DNA of 64,000 nt from NCBI RefSeq assembly GCF_031199965.1, contig NZ_CP133605.1:3380501-3444500 (forward strand), in the 5' to 3' direction. This DNA comes from Paenibacillus sp. D2_2. GTDB taxonomy: Bacteria; Bacillota; Bacilli; Paenibacillales; Paenibacillaceae. The notes under the pieces are model-generated. The model did no database searches. It was not told the DNA's origin and worked only from the letters and a program-made list of their open reading frames with translations. The number at the start of each line of letters is the position of its first letter. Position 1 is the first letter of the stretch. This document shows, piece after piece, positions 29,603 to 38,639 of the stretch. The translations under genes and the position numbers were made by a program.

Positions 29603-29653
29603 GAATTTAAAGTAAGAAGACTACCACTTATTCTAACCTAAAAGGTGATTGCT

Positions 29654-30901
29654 TTGAATACCGTAGGAATAATTGTTGAATATAATCCATTGCATAACGG
29701 ACATACCTATCATTTTCGCGAAGCTAAGCGGCTCTCCAACGCCGATACGGCGGTCGCGGTGATGAGCGGTGATTTCCTGCAGCGCGGCGAACCCGCGATC
29801 GTTAACAAATGGGCACGAACAGAAATGGCGCTGCATCTCGGCATCGACCTGGTGCTTGAACTGCCAGTGTCATATGCCGTGCAGCCGGCGGAGTGGTTCG
29901 CGCACGGAGCTACGGCGCTTTTGGATGCGACAGGTGTCGTGTCGCATCTGTGCTTCGGCAGCGAGTCGGGCGAGCTGCCGGTGTTGTCCGAGCTGGCGGC
30001 CCTACTCGCCAGCGAGAGCGGCGCGCTCAAGGCCGCGGTCGCGGAGGAGCTCGCCACCGGGGCGAGCTATCCACGCGCCTTCGCGGCGGCTGCCGCGCGC
30101 GCCTACGCCGCCACAGGCGGCCTGGGCGGCGACGTAGACGCCGCCCGCCTGCTACTGGAGCAGCCCAACAACTCGCTTGGGCTGCATTACCTGATCGCGC
30201 TGCGGCGGCTTAAGAGCGGCATCACGCCGCTCACCTTGCAGCGCCAGGGTTCTGGCTATCGCGACGAGAGTCCGCGCGATGCCTGCATCGCCAGCGCCAC
30301 CGCTGTGCGCCGGCTCATCTCAGGCGGCGGCTCGCTCACTGCTGCTGCCGCCTACCTACCACCCTTCACGCTTGAGATTCTACAGCGTGAATTCGCAGCA
30401 GGCCGCGGTCCGATGGATTGGGACCGCTTCTCCCAGCCCTTGTTCAGCCGCCTGCTAGCGGCCACACCAGAGGAACTAGCTGGTCATCTGGAGATGAACG
30501 AAGGGCTCGAGTACCGTATCCACAAAATCTTGCCCAAGCTGAAACAAGCATCAGTAAGCGAACTGGTTGAGCAATTGAAGACCAAGCGCTACACCCATAC
30601 CAAGCTTCAGCGTACTCTTATGCATACATTACTCGGACATTCGCGGCAAATGGGCTCACGCGAAGTATTATCCGCTGGACCACATTACATACGAGTACTC
30701 GGCTTCAATGAACGTGGTAGGCAGCTGCTGAAGCAGATGAAAAAGACGGCCAAGCTCCCGGTCATCACCCGTGCTGCCGATTTGTCTCATTCACAGCTCG
30801 ATGCCGATAATAGAGCTTCAGCCGTCTATGCAAATGCTATGCCACAACGGACGGGGTGGGACCTGTTCCGCGACTACCGCCAACCACCAATCAGACTTTG
30901 A
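29654..30901 (+). CDS. tmcAL: tRNA(Met) cytidine acetate ligase TmcAL (YlbM)
   Basis: About 415 residues. TmcAL uses acetate and ATP to form N4-acetylcytidine at the wobble position of elongator tRNA-Met. The nucleotidyltransferase-like motif is IIVEYNPLHNGHTYHF, followed by AVMSGDFLQRGEPAIVNKWA. I prefer TTG at 29654-29656 (MNTVGIIVEYNP), because an upstream GTG overlaps the AAAGGTG site. The segment about 29890-30350 is far more GC-rich than its surroundings, and its protein is Ala-rich (ALLASESGALKAAVAEELAT). It is transcribed opposite to ylbN and sepM, so the usual ylb operon order is broken up by inversion. Confidence 0.92.
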   Translation: MNTVGIIVEYNPLHNGHTYHFREAKRLSNADTAVAVMSGDFLQRGEPAIVNKWARTEMALHLGIDLVLELPVSYAVQPAEWFAHGATALLDATGVVSHLCFGSESGELPVLSELAALLASESGALKAAVAEELATGASYPRAFAAAAARAYAATGGLGGDVDAARLLLEQPNNSLGLHYLIALRRLKSGITPLTLQRQGSGYRDESPRDACIASATAVRRLISGGGSLTAAAAYLPPFTLEILQREFAAGRGPMDWDRFSQPLFSRLLAATPEELAGHLEMNEGLEYRIHKILPKLKQASVSELVEQLKTKRYTHTKLQRTLMHTLLGHSRQMGSREVLSAGPHYIRVLGFNERGRQLLKQMKKTAKLPVITRAADLSHSQLDADNRASAVYANAMPQRTGWDLFRDYRQPPIRL

Positions 30902-31120
30902 GAAGTAGTTCAAAAATCCAATTTTGATCACGAAGGTTAATCGATGAAGCGGATTCGGCTTCGAATCTTGAATTCAACCGGGTCTAAGCAGATGCTTACG
31001 AAGTAATGTTTCCTCCGGAAACATCTCAGGTGCTCACGTACAAACTTCGTACGCTCCGCTCCTCTGACCCTAGTTTCTTTCAACCTTCTCGGTGCTGAAA
31101 ACTGGATTTTTGAACCTACA
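30901..31120 (+). repeat. Dispersed hairpin repeat, copy D (tandem with E)
   Basis: AGAAGTAGTTCAAAAATCCA to GGTGCTGAAAACTGGATTTT-TGAACC. It contains ATGTTTCCTCCGGAAACAT and CGTACAAACTTCGTACG hairpins. It follows the tmcAL stop codon directly. Confidence 0.8.
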
Positions 31121-31127
31121 TCTAATT

Positions 31128-31345
31128 AGGTAGTTCAAAAAATCCACTTTTGATCACGAAGGTTAATCGATGAAGCGGATTCGGCTTCGAATCTTGAATT
31201 CAACCGGGTCTAAGCGGATGCTTACGAAGTAATGTTTCCTCCGGAAACATCTCAGGTGCTCACGTACAAACTTCGTACGCTCCGCTCCTCTGACCCTAGT
31301 TTCATTCAACCTTCTTGGTGCTAAAAAAACTGGCTTTTTTGAACC
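31128..31345 (+). repeat. Dispersed hairpin repeat, copy E (tandem with D)
   Basis: Nearly identical to copy D over its whole length, with only scattered substitutions, in the same orientation and separated by a few bases. D and E appear to be a recent tandem duplication. Confidence 0.8.
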
Positions 31346-31375
31346 CATCTAACTTAGGTGGTTCAAAAAAGCCAG
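31330..31375. terminator. Perfect hairpin built from repeat ends, downstream of sepM
   Basis: CTGGCTTTTTTGAACC pairs with GGTTCAAAAAAGCCAG. The left arm is the end of repeat copy E and the right arm is a third, partial repeat start. It lies just past the sepM stop codon and may serve as its terminator, although the U tract lies within the stem. Confidence 0.6.
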
Positions 31376-31398
31376 TTATTATTATGAGGCATTCAGAA

Positions 31399-32422
31399 TC
31401 AAGCCTTGGGCTCAAGCTGTTGCAAGTACTCGAGTGCTTCTTGGGCAGTCTGTACCTTGACCAACTTCATTTTACTGCCGATCTGATCAGCCTTTGCCTT
31501 GGCAATATCGTAGTTGTTCACTGGCACGAAGAAGATATCAGCATGCTGCCGTTCGGCAGCGACGATCTTGAACTGAACTCCCCCGATCTCCCCTACGGTT
31601 CCGTTCTCATCGATAGTACCTGTACCAGCGATCCGATAGCCCTTAGACAAGTCCCCCGGCGTTAACTGGTTATAAATCTCCAGAGTGAACATCAGGCCAG
31701 CGGAAGGTCCGCCAATACGAGTATCGACGAATTTGACCTCCTGATCTTCAACAGCGGGCTCTACCTTACGCACCTCACCGATAGACACGCCAAGGCCCGC
31801 TTTGACTACTTTCTTATCCGTAGAAATATTTATCAGTTCTACCCGTTCGTCCAAGTCTTTATTCTTGCGTTCTAATTGAACGCTCACCTGGTCACCCGGC
31901 TTCTTCTCGGCCAACAATGCGGATAAATCCTCGAATTTGCCAATCGGTTTTCCGTCAACCTTGCGGATAATATCCCCGGGTGAAATTCACCTTAGGCGTA
32001 ACCGCTTTAAACAGACCTACAATAAATACATATTCCGGAACGATATCATAATCGATATGCGCCAAATGATAGGCCGCCATAATAGCATTTGACTGCGAAC
32101 TACTCATATAGTACCGCTGCTGTGTCTCGTATTCCTCTTCATTACGATCCGGTTCCTTGCGTACAATCTCGGCATTGCGATTAAACTGCGCTGTCGCAAG
32201 CATCGCCAGATTAGCATAGCTGACCGACACGGTCGTAAGCATGAAGGTGCCCTTTTCCTCCTTATCAGCGGCAGGAATACTTACCATCGGTTTGATCTCC
32301 TCCGCGAGTCCAGGCTGATTAATCATATAGGGCGTTGGCATATATACCATCACATATACGAGAACGACCAGAGTAATCAAATATAAAGTTACTTTGATGA
32401 CCGGCGATTTTTTTAACCGCAT
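31399..32422 (-). CDS. SepM-type PDZ and Lon-domain membrane protease (YlbL), one frame break
   Basis: A membrane-anchored serine protease: one N-terminal membrane segment (KVTLYLITLVVLVYVMVYM), a PDZ domain (VTPKVNFTPGDIIRKVDGKP) and a C-terminal Lon-type protease domain. The catalytic Ser is in RIGGPSAGLMFTLEIYNQL and the Lys in GEIGGVQFKIVAAE. Relatives process peptide signals (SepM in streptococci) or act in the DNA-damage checkpoint (YlbL in Bacillus). The frame breaks near 31974-31984, where two bases are missing between VNFT and PGDIIRK. Repaired length is 341 residues, the same as B. subtilis YlbL. It starts MRLKKSPVIKVTLY after GGAGGGGG. Confidence 0.9.
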
Positions 32423-32534
32423 TTATATCCCCCTCCGGGTACGATTGATATCTCATTGGTATGCCGCCCCTTGTCCTGCATATGCATGGTACTAGCTATC
32501 CATTTCCATATACATATGAAGAAGGTGAACGCTT

Positions 32535-33761
32535 ATGCAACGCGAACAGGGCATAGCTGGCAAGATGTCATCAACCATACTATTTGCTACTATTGCCATA
32601 CTGCTTGTGATCTGTATTGTCGCTGCCCCCGGTCCGGCCTTTCAAGCATCTAGTCAAGGGCTGTCTCTCTGGTGGAGAATTGTATTCCCGGCCATTTTGC
32701 CTTTTCTCGTTCTCTCCGAAATACTCATCGCCGGAGGATTCCCGCAAGGACTTGGCGTTATGCTGGAACCCTTCACACGCAGATTCCTAAAACTTCCCGG
32801 CACCTTCGGTTGGATTCTCCCGCTCGGCATGACAGCCGGTTTTCCAGCTTCTGCCGTCGCAGCGGCCTCCCTATATAAACAAAGAAAAATAACAGCTGTT
32901 GAAGCCGAGACCATGGCAGCCACTGCTCATTTTGCCAGTCCAATGCTAGTCATGGTTGTCATCGGAGCTGGTTACCTGAATAATCCGAACCTTGGCTTGC
33001 TACTGCTCATCATTCACTGGCTCTCCGGCTTTGCAGCCGCATTCACACTTAATCGCTCTCGACGACCTAAGGCGCCGGGCAACAGCGAGACAGGCCAGCG
33101 GAGCGCCTTGAGTAAGACAGCCCACCCGAACACTCCGACCGGACTTAGATTAGCACTGCGTAAGATGGAGCAAGCTCGGCAAGAGGACGGCCGTAGCTTC
33201 GGCAAGCTACTAGGCGATTCCGTCACTAATGGAGTACAGACTTTGATGACGATTGGCGGTTACATGTTGATTTTTGCCATCATTATTCATGTCGTCAATT
33301 CTTTTCTCAAGGTATCTGCCCTGTCCTCTCTCATTGCTGGAGCAGCAGAAATTCATCTTGGAACATATGAGATCACAAAGCTCGATCTGTCACAGCCCAT
33401 GCTAGCCGCCCTACTCGGAGCTGCATTAGGATGGGGCGGAATTTGTTCCTTCCTTCAAGTACAGGCCGTACTGAAGCCAATCGGAATCGGCGGCCGTAGG
33501 TTTATGATACAGCGCGTCCTTCACGGAGCTTATGCCTACATGTTGACTCTAATGCTGTGGCGGCCGCTAACCCTCCTCTGGCCCGGCGCTCTTCCCGCCT
33601 ATAAGGAAATGAACCACCCACTAGCAGGCAGAATGGAAGCAGCGCTTCCAAACTGGCAGCTAGCGGCTGGCTCGCTACATATTTCTATGTGGTTATTGAT
33701 TCTTCTAGTCGTCCTGTTTATTGCCATCTCATTCACATGGCGGAGAACCACTCGACAGTAA
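32535..33761 (+). CDS. ylbJ: Sporulation integral membrane protein YlbJ
   Basis: A 408-residue polytopic membrane protein with nucleoside-recognition (Gate) domains. In Bacillus YlbJ is needed for spore cortex formation and is controlled in the mother cell. Conserved phrases are SLWWRIVFPAILPFLVLSEI, LPLGMTAGFPASAVAAASLY and ATAHFASPMLVM, with a second Gate repeat at about 235-330 (GDSVTNGVQTLMTIGGYMLI; GAALGWGGICSFLQVQA). AAGAAGGTG precedes the ATG. It is divergent from sepM and convergent with coaD. It supports a spore-forming host. Confidence 0.9.
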   Translation: MQREQGIAGKMSSTILFATIAILLVICIVAAPGPAFQASSQGLSLWWRIVFPAILPFLVLSEILIAGGFPQGLGVMLEPFTRRFLKLPGTFGWILPLGMTAGFPASAVAAASLYKQRKITAVEAETMAATAHFASPMLVMVVIGAGYLNNPNLGLLLLIIHWLSGFAAAFTLNRSRRPKAPGNSETGQRSALSKTAHPNTPTGLRLALRKMEQARQEDGRSFGKLLGDSVTNGVQTLMTIGGYMLIFAIIIHVVNSFLKVSALSSLIAGAAEIHLGTYEITKLDLSQPMLAALLGAALGWGGICSFLQVQAVLKPIGIGGRRFMIQRVLHGAYAYMLTLMLWRPLTLLWPGALPAYKEMNHPLAGRMEAALPNWQLAAGSLHISMWLLILLVVLFIAISFTWRRTTRQ

Positions 33762-33775
33762 GATCTACAAACTAG

Positions 33776-34288
33776 CTATTGTGGCTTTGGCATACCTTCG
33801 TATTTCTTTATTAATGCTTGCTCGATTTCAATAGGAACCAGATCCCCAAGATCACCTTTGAAGTAGGCGATTTCCTTAACTACGCTCGAGCTGAGATAAG
33901 AGTATTTGGGATTCGTCATCATAAAGATCGTCTCAACATTATGATTAAGTTGGTGGTTTAAAGAAGCGAGCTGCAACTCATATTCAAAATCCGTAACCGA
34001 GCGAATCCCTCTGACGATGACATCCGCTTTCCGATAATCTACATAATTGACAAGCAGATCACGGAAGCTGTCTACTTCGACATTAGGCAAATGGCCCGTT
34101 ACTGAAGAGATTAGCTCTTTGCGCTCTTCAACCGTAAATAGCGGTTTCTTACTCAAATTGTTCAACACAGCTACGATGAGTATGTCAAACTGACGGGAAG
34201 CCCGCTGAATAATGTCCAAATGTCCATTGGTGATGGGATCAAAGCTGCCTGGATATACGGCGATCCGCGGTGCTTTTTGCAGTTCCAT
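33776..34288 (-). CDS. coaD: Phosphopantetheine adenylyltransferase
   Basis: A 170-residue CoaD, which makes dephospho-CoA from 4'-phosphopantetheine and ATP, the fourth step of CoA synthesis. The nucleotidyltransferase motif is [20 protein letters not shown] (TNGH). Also present are [20 protein letters not shown] and the [20 protein letters not shown] segment that contacts ATP. The frame is intact. It lies 47 bases after rsmD, the conserved rsmD-coaD pair. Confidence 0.97.
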   Translation of the reverse strand: MELQKAPRIAVYPGSFDPITNGHLDIIQRASRQFDILIVAVLNNLSKKPLFTVEERKELISSVTGHLPNVEVDSFRDLLVNYVDYRKADVIVRGIRSVTDFEYELQLASLNHQLNHNVETIFMMTNPKYSYLSSSVVKEIAYFKGDLGDLVPIEIEQALIKKYEGMPKPQ

Positions 34289-34335
34289 AAATACTGTTTT
34301 CCTCCTTAGTGACGGGGGTGTCTTAGTCTGAATTT

Positions 34336-34888
34336 CTACGGCTCATACCTGTATATGGATACGGTGGTTTCTCCGTATTCCGCTTTGCGCAGTTCTGTAA
34401 AATTGCCGAAGCAGCTCGGATAGACATAGGAAGATTCATACTCCAACACAACCGTCGCGCGATCTTCGAGCAGCTTAAGCTCGTCCATCGCTTCCATCAG
34501 CTTATCCCCGAACTTAAGCCGATACGGCGGATCAAGGAACACCAGCTCGAATACTGCTTCGCGCTTGGCCAGCACTTTCAGCGCTCTTTCCGCATCATTC
34601 TTATAAACCTCTGCACGCTCTTCCAAACCAGCGGCCTTCAAATTGGCACGTACAACTTCGACGCTCTTGTAATCGAGATCCACGAATACCGCCTTGTCCA
34701 TGCCACGGCTGAGCGCTTCAATCCCCAATCCGCCCGTCCCCGCGAATAGATCAAGTACAGCACCACCATCAAAATACAGCCGATCATGCTAAACACGGCT
34801 TCCTTCACTTTGTCTGTCGTCGGTCTTGTTCCCATCCCGGGAACCGCCTTCAATGTCCTGCCCGGGCACTGCCCGATATGACTCTCAT
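34336..34888 (-). CDS. rsmD: 16S rRNA (guanine-N2)-methyltransferase RsmD, two frame breaks
   Basis: RsmD methylates G966 of 16S rRNA. Reading in repaired frames it begins [20 protein letters not shown] and [17 protein letters not shown], then [19 protein letters not shown] (SAM site) and [12 protein letters not shown] (the DPPY catalytic motif). One G is missing at 34862-34866 and one base near 34777-34780. The total of 553 plus 2 bases gives 184 residues, the same as B. subtilis YlbH. The start ATG is at 34886-34888. It pairs with coaD. Confidence 0.92.
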
Positions 34889-34926
34889 GTTAGTTCACAC
34901 ACCCTTGCACAATGCAGCTCTATTAC

Positions 34927-34968
34927 AAGGTAATTCAAACCCCCACTGAAAACTGGATTGTTTGAACC
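34927..34968 (+). repeat. Collapsed hairpin repeat (both ends, no body)
   Basis: AAGGTAATTCAAACCCCCAC, then TGAAAACTGGATTGTTTGAA-CCC. The two termini of the repeat family lie directly adjacent, with the internal part gone. Confidence 0.6.
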
Positions 34969-35073
34969 CAATCTATATAGAGCAAATATATTAATTTTTA
35001 GGCTTCAAAAATGGCCTGTCGATATCGTACCATAATCCCGCATAGAATGAAAAATGTAATTTCGATTTACTTT

Positions 35074-35205
35074 TTAAGGATATTCATGTATAAATCGGTC
35101 AACCCGGGGCAGACTTGAATTATCGACATCACCAAATGTCGTAGACAACCGCGGAGAAGACTTACGTTTCCCCATAAGCTCTTCGTCCGGTTTCTCCTCT
35201 CCCAT
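35074..35205 (-). CDS. Hypothetical 43-residue protein
   Basis: A short frame beginning MGEEKPDEELMGKRKSSPRL and ending NSSLPRVDRFIHEYP. It is hydrophilic with no membrane segment and I do not recognise it. Support is weak: there is no clear ribosome binding site, and the region before the ATG is a strong GC-rich hairpin. The hairpin could hide the start, or this may be a remnant of a longer gene. The amino-acid composition looks protein-like. The bases between rsmD and the GH112 gene (34889-35462) otherwise hold only repeat pieces and one terminator. Confidence 0.25.
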   Translation of the reverse strand: MGEEKPDEELMGKRKSSPRLSTTFGDVDNSSLPRVDRFIHEYP

Positions 35206-35209
35206 GATT

Positions 35210-35241
35210 GGGGCCCTCGTAAGGGGGCCCTGACTTTTTTT
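35210..35241 (+). terminator. Plus-strand intrinsic terminator without an obvious gene
   Basis: GGGGCCCTCGTAAGGGGGCCC followed by TGACTTTTTTT. It has strong terminator form but no plus-strand gene lies just upstream. It may end an unrecognised small transcript. Confidence 0.6.
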
Positions 35242-35245
35242 ATTT

Positions 35246-35335
35246 AGAGGTAGTTCAAAAAGTCCACTTTTGATCACGAAGACTGAGAGCTATTCGACAT
35301 CGAATCTTGAATTCAGCCAGGTCATCCGGTACTCC
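35246..35335 (+). repeat. Dispersed hairpin repeat, copy F (left part only)
   Basis: AGAGGTAGTTCAAAAAGTCC, then ACTTTTGATCACGAAG, CGAATCTTGAATTCAGCC and GGTCATCCGGTACTC, after which similarity ends. Confidence 0.7.
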
Positions 35336-35462
35336 TATCGATTTCAATATCTATCCAATCCACACTACATATGTGCACAACAAAAATCCCCTGACAGGTG
35401 ACAATCACTGCCACTTGCAGGGGGATTATATGTGAATACTTCTTTATAAGCTCGACACAAAC

Positions 35463-37634
35463 TTACATATCAAACCAACGCAATTCGCCGCCCTTGAGCT
35501 CCAGCTCGAAGCTCTTGCCATTAGCATACACTGTCGTGTTGCGTGGCTCTGCGGTGTTGTTAACTACACAATACGTACCTGTCTCCGGATAAACATGAAT
35601 CTCCGTATGGGCATCAGAACTAAACCAATTGTGCAATTCGTTATCTTTGCTGCACGACCATAATATTGCACGGTGTAACAAACGAGCATTCTCAGCGCTA
35701 TACGGTAGTCCACCGAGATAGACAGAGCGTCCGCCAAAGTAGTTATTGACCGCAAACTGCACTTCCTTATCATTGCAAGCTAAAATATCAGCGCTAGTCG
35801 CATATACATTCTTCTTACCTTCACCAAAATCAATTTCACCATCCATATCGGCGGTAATAAAGTGAGACGACTTGACGTCCCAATTGTATTTATCATAGCC
35901 GAGGGTGAAACCACGTTCCAACTCAACACCAAGAGCATCGCCTAGCTGGAAGAAACGACCTTGATGTTGATGAGCAGAAGGTTCACCTACACCAATAAAG
36001 CCGCCTCCGCGAGCAATAAATGCACGGACCTGCTCAACAATATACGGATCTTTCCAGTTATCGCCGCCGGTATGTGCGGTATCAGCGTCACCGATGTTAA
36101 TAATGACATCAAATTCCTCTAATAACTGCGGCTGCTCACGAATGTCGTCAAAGCTAATGAACGATACATCGAAAGGAGCTCCGCTCAAAATTTCAATAAT
36201 TCCCGCATAGCTGTAGTTCTGCTTCTGATAGAGGGCATGATGCACCATATGGCAGCCCCACGAACGCATTTTCCCCCAGCTGTTCAGGACCGCAACTTTA
36301 GCTAGACATAGAGGCTTCGTGCGTGCCTTCTCATATAAATCGCGGAATTCATCGGCAACTTGCGTAACATAGTCAACAAAGTCCGGGAAGTCCAACGCCA
36401 ACTTCAAGTAGCCACCATAGCCAATACGGTCTACAGGTTTACGCAAAATAGCTCGTCTTGCCGTTAACCAGTTCTCTTGAGCTTCTGCTGTTGGATTGCC
36501 ACCAGGATGGAATGTATCAGGGAAGAAGTATGGCAAGAAACGTCCTTCTGTATATTTCACCCCAGGAATGTCGCTAATTAAACGCAGTGTCGAACCATTG
36601 CCGACGCTACCGACGACAGCATCTAGCCCGATGGTTTTAAAATCGTCCATATAAGGCTCAGTACCAATAAAATGGTCACCCAAGAACATCATTGCTTCGC
36701 GACCCTCTTCATGGGTAATATCAACGAGCTCTTTCGCTAACCCCGCCACTTCACGGCGTTGGAAAGCCATAAAGTCCAAATATTCTTTGGATGGAATCCG
36801 ATACTGGTTGTTGTAGTAGCCTTCATCAATAATATATTCTGGACGGAACTTATAACCAACTTCACGCTCGAACTGGTCGAGAATAAAAGGGCTTACGCTT
36901 GCGGAATAGCCGTACCAGTCAACATATTTCTCCCGGCGTAGTTCATCAAAGATAAGCGTGAACTGATGGAAGAACGTTGTGAATCGTACGACATTTACAT
37001 AAGACTTTTCGCGCAAAAATTCACGCAATCTACCTTTAGAGTATTCCCGTGTCTTAGGCTGACGTACGTCAAACGTAATTTGTCGTTCGAAATCTTTCCA
37101 ATCGTTCACGACAGCATTGTACATATGAACAGGATCCCAAATCAGATAGGTTAAGAAGCTGACGCTATATTCATGATAAGGTGTCGTGTTATTAATGATT
37201 ACGCAACCGCTAGCTTCATCATAGCTCCAGTGATTCGTTGGTACGACCTCACCGGTGGTACGATCGATAACTTCCCACCAACGGTAAATATCATCACGGT
37301 TGTTTACCAGTAATAATTCTTCGCTAATCCCTTCCAATAACCGAATGGAAAGCGTAGCGTCAGTAGCAGCAACAAATTTAGTTGAAATATAGCATTGCTG
37401 TACTTCATCAGGATTTGCTTTAGCCCAATTGTTATCTTTGCGTGTCGTATAGTAAGTAGCGTATATTTTCGCTTCACAATCAACTAACTCTTGCGGGAAA
37501 GTTGTGCCGTCTGCATCACGTACAGCATCAGCACCCCACAGTTCCATCGTTTTTAACGTTTCTCCTACGACATCAAGGTCAGTCGGGATTGTGAGGCGTC
37601 CTCTAGTTTGTTTGTTTTGGTTCTGTTCGCTCAT
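35463..37634 (-). CDS. GH112 family beta-galactosyl-N-acetylhexosamine (or galactosyl-rhamnose) phosphorylase
   Basis: A 723-residue cytoplasmic phosphorylase without a signal peptide. It begins GRLTIPTDLDVVGETLKTME then LWGADAVRDADGTTFPQEL, with AKIYATYYTTRKDNNWAKAN soon after. These are hallmarks of glycoside hydrolase family 112, which cleaves Gal-beta-1,3-GlcNAc/GalNAc or Gal-beta-1,4-rhamnose with phosphate to give galactose-1-phosphate. The central barrel carries AMMFLGDHFIGTEPYMDDF, and a Rossmann-like middle domain (VIINIGDADTAHTGGD) and beta domain follow. ATG 37632-37634 (MSEQNQNK) is chosen by spacing from AAGGAG. No sugar transporter or kinase lies nearby, so it is an orphan in this window. 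Which disaccharide it uses cannot be told by eye. Confidence 0.88.
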   Translation of the reverse strand: MSEQNQNKQTRGRLTIPTDLDVVGETLKTMELWGADAVRDADGTTFPQELVDCEAKIYATYYTTRKDNNWAKANPDEVQQCYISTKFVAATDATLSIRLLEGISEELLLVNNRDDIYRWWEVIDRTTGEVVPTNHWSYDEASGCVIINNTTPYHEYSVSFLTYLIWDPVHMYNAVVNDWKDFERQITFDVRQPKTREYSKGRLREFLREKSYVNVVRFTTFFHQFTLIFDELRREKYVDWYGYSASVSPFILDQFEREVGYKFRPEYIIDEGYYNNQYRIPSKEYLDFMAFQRREVAGLAKELVDITHEEGREAMMFLGDHFIGTEPYMDDFKTIGLDAVVGSVGNGSTLRLISDIPGVKYTEGRFLPYFFPDTFHPGGNPTAEAQENWLTARRAILRKPVDRIGYGGYLKLALDFPDFVDYVTQVADEFRDLYEKARTKPLCLAKVAVLNSWGKMRSWGCHMVHHALYQKQNYSYAGIIEILSGAPFDVSFISFDDIREQPQLLEEFDVIINIGDADTAHTGGDNWKDPYIVEQVRAFIARGGGFIGVGEPSAHQHQGRFFQLGDALGVELERGFTLGYDKYNWDVKSSHFITADMDGEIDFGEGKKNVYATSADILACNDKEVQFAVNNYFGGRSVYLGGLPYSAENARLLHRAILWSCSKDNELHNWFSSDAHTEIHVYPETGTYCVVNNTAEPRNTTVYANGKSFELELKGGELRWFDM

Positions 37635-37749
37635 TTGAAACATGCTCCTTCCAAATAACTGATCGTTGATCTCATCATACTTAGCAAGTTAGAGTGAACC
37701 AAGGACGAATTATGACCTTCCACGAGTAAAATTTTGACCTTTGTTATAA

Positions 37750-37800
37750 AAAAAAGATATAGACCTCCCTGATCATAACAGGTTGGTGCTATATCTTCTT
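37750..37800 (-). terminator. Terminator after gpmA
   Basis: Minus strand AAGATATAG pairs with CTATATCTT around an inner loop, then a run of seven or more T. Confidence 0.85.
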
Positions 37801-37826
37801 AACTGAGTTAAAACAGATGCACTATA

Positions 37827-38576
37827 TTATTCCATAATGGTGTCCGGATTAGCGACAGTCTCGATTTTTTGTTCAATCTTCCCTTGGCTGCCCAGATAAT
37901 ACTTCTCTATCGGCTTGAATTGTTCGTCCAGTGTGTACACGAGCGGTGTTCCCGTCGGAATATTCACGTCCACAATCTGCTCGCTGCTAAGATGCTCCAA
38001 ATATTTAATCAGTGCACGCAGACTATTACCGTGTGCTGCAATGATGACCTGCTTACCCTGGATGATCTGCGGCTTGATCTCCCGCTCCCAATAATCCTCC
38101 ACGCGAACGACTGTCTCCTTGAGACTCTCGGTCAGCGGAAGCTCGTCATCGGTGAGCTGATTATATTTCGGATCATGACGAGGATAACGATCATCTTCCT
38201 TCGTCAGTGCGGGCGGCAGAACATCATAGCTTCTACGCCAGAGCAGCACTTGCTCATCGCCGTACTTTTCTGCCGTATCCGATTTGCTTAAGCCTTGCAG
38301 CGCCCCATAATGGCGTTCATTTAGCTGCCACGTCTTATGAACCGGAATCCACAACAGCTCCATCTCATCTAGAATATGATAGAGCGTCTTAATCGCCCGT
38401 CTCAGATATGAGGTATATGCGATATCAAACTTGAAATTTGCCGCTTTGAGCAGCTTCCCGGCTTCTTTCGCTTCCTGGACACCCTTCTCAGACAGCTCCA
38501 CATCTGTCCATCCGGTAAATAGGTTGAACTTGTTCCACTCGCTCTCTCCATGTCTGACTAACACTAATTGATACAT
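37827..38576 (-). CDS. gpmA: 2,3-bisphosphoglycerate-dependent phosphoglycerate mutase
   Basis: A 249-residue dPGM-type mutase interconverting 3- and 2-phosphoglycerate. The catalytic phosphohistidine is in [20 protein letters not shown], and the second His is in [31 protein letters not shown] and the long lid [17 protein letters not shown] mark the GpmA subfamily rather than a broad phosphatase. The start ATG 38574-38576 ([10 protein letters not shown]) follows AAGGAG. Many Bacillota rely on the cofactor-independent GpmI, so this may be a second mutase. The frame is intact. Confidence 0.93.
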   Translation of the reverse strand: MYQLVLVRHGESEWNKFNLFTGWTDVELSEKGVQEAKEAGKLLKAANFKFDIAYTSYLRRAIKTLYHILDEMELLWIPVHKTWQLNERHYGALQGLSKSDTAEKYGDEQVLLWRRSYDVLPPALTKEDDRYPRHDPKYNQLTDDELPLTESLKETVVRVEDYWEREIKPQIIQGKQVIIAAHGNSLRALIKYLEHLSSEQIVDVNIPTGTPLVYTLDEQFKPIEKYYLGSQGKIEQKIETVANPDTIME

Positions 38577-38639
38577 CGTTAACACTCCTTCCAACCGCAG
38601 TCTTCCGGCGTATACTGCCGGACTGTCCGATTCTACCTA

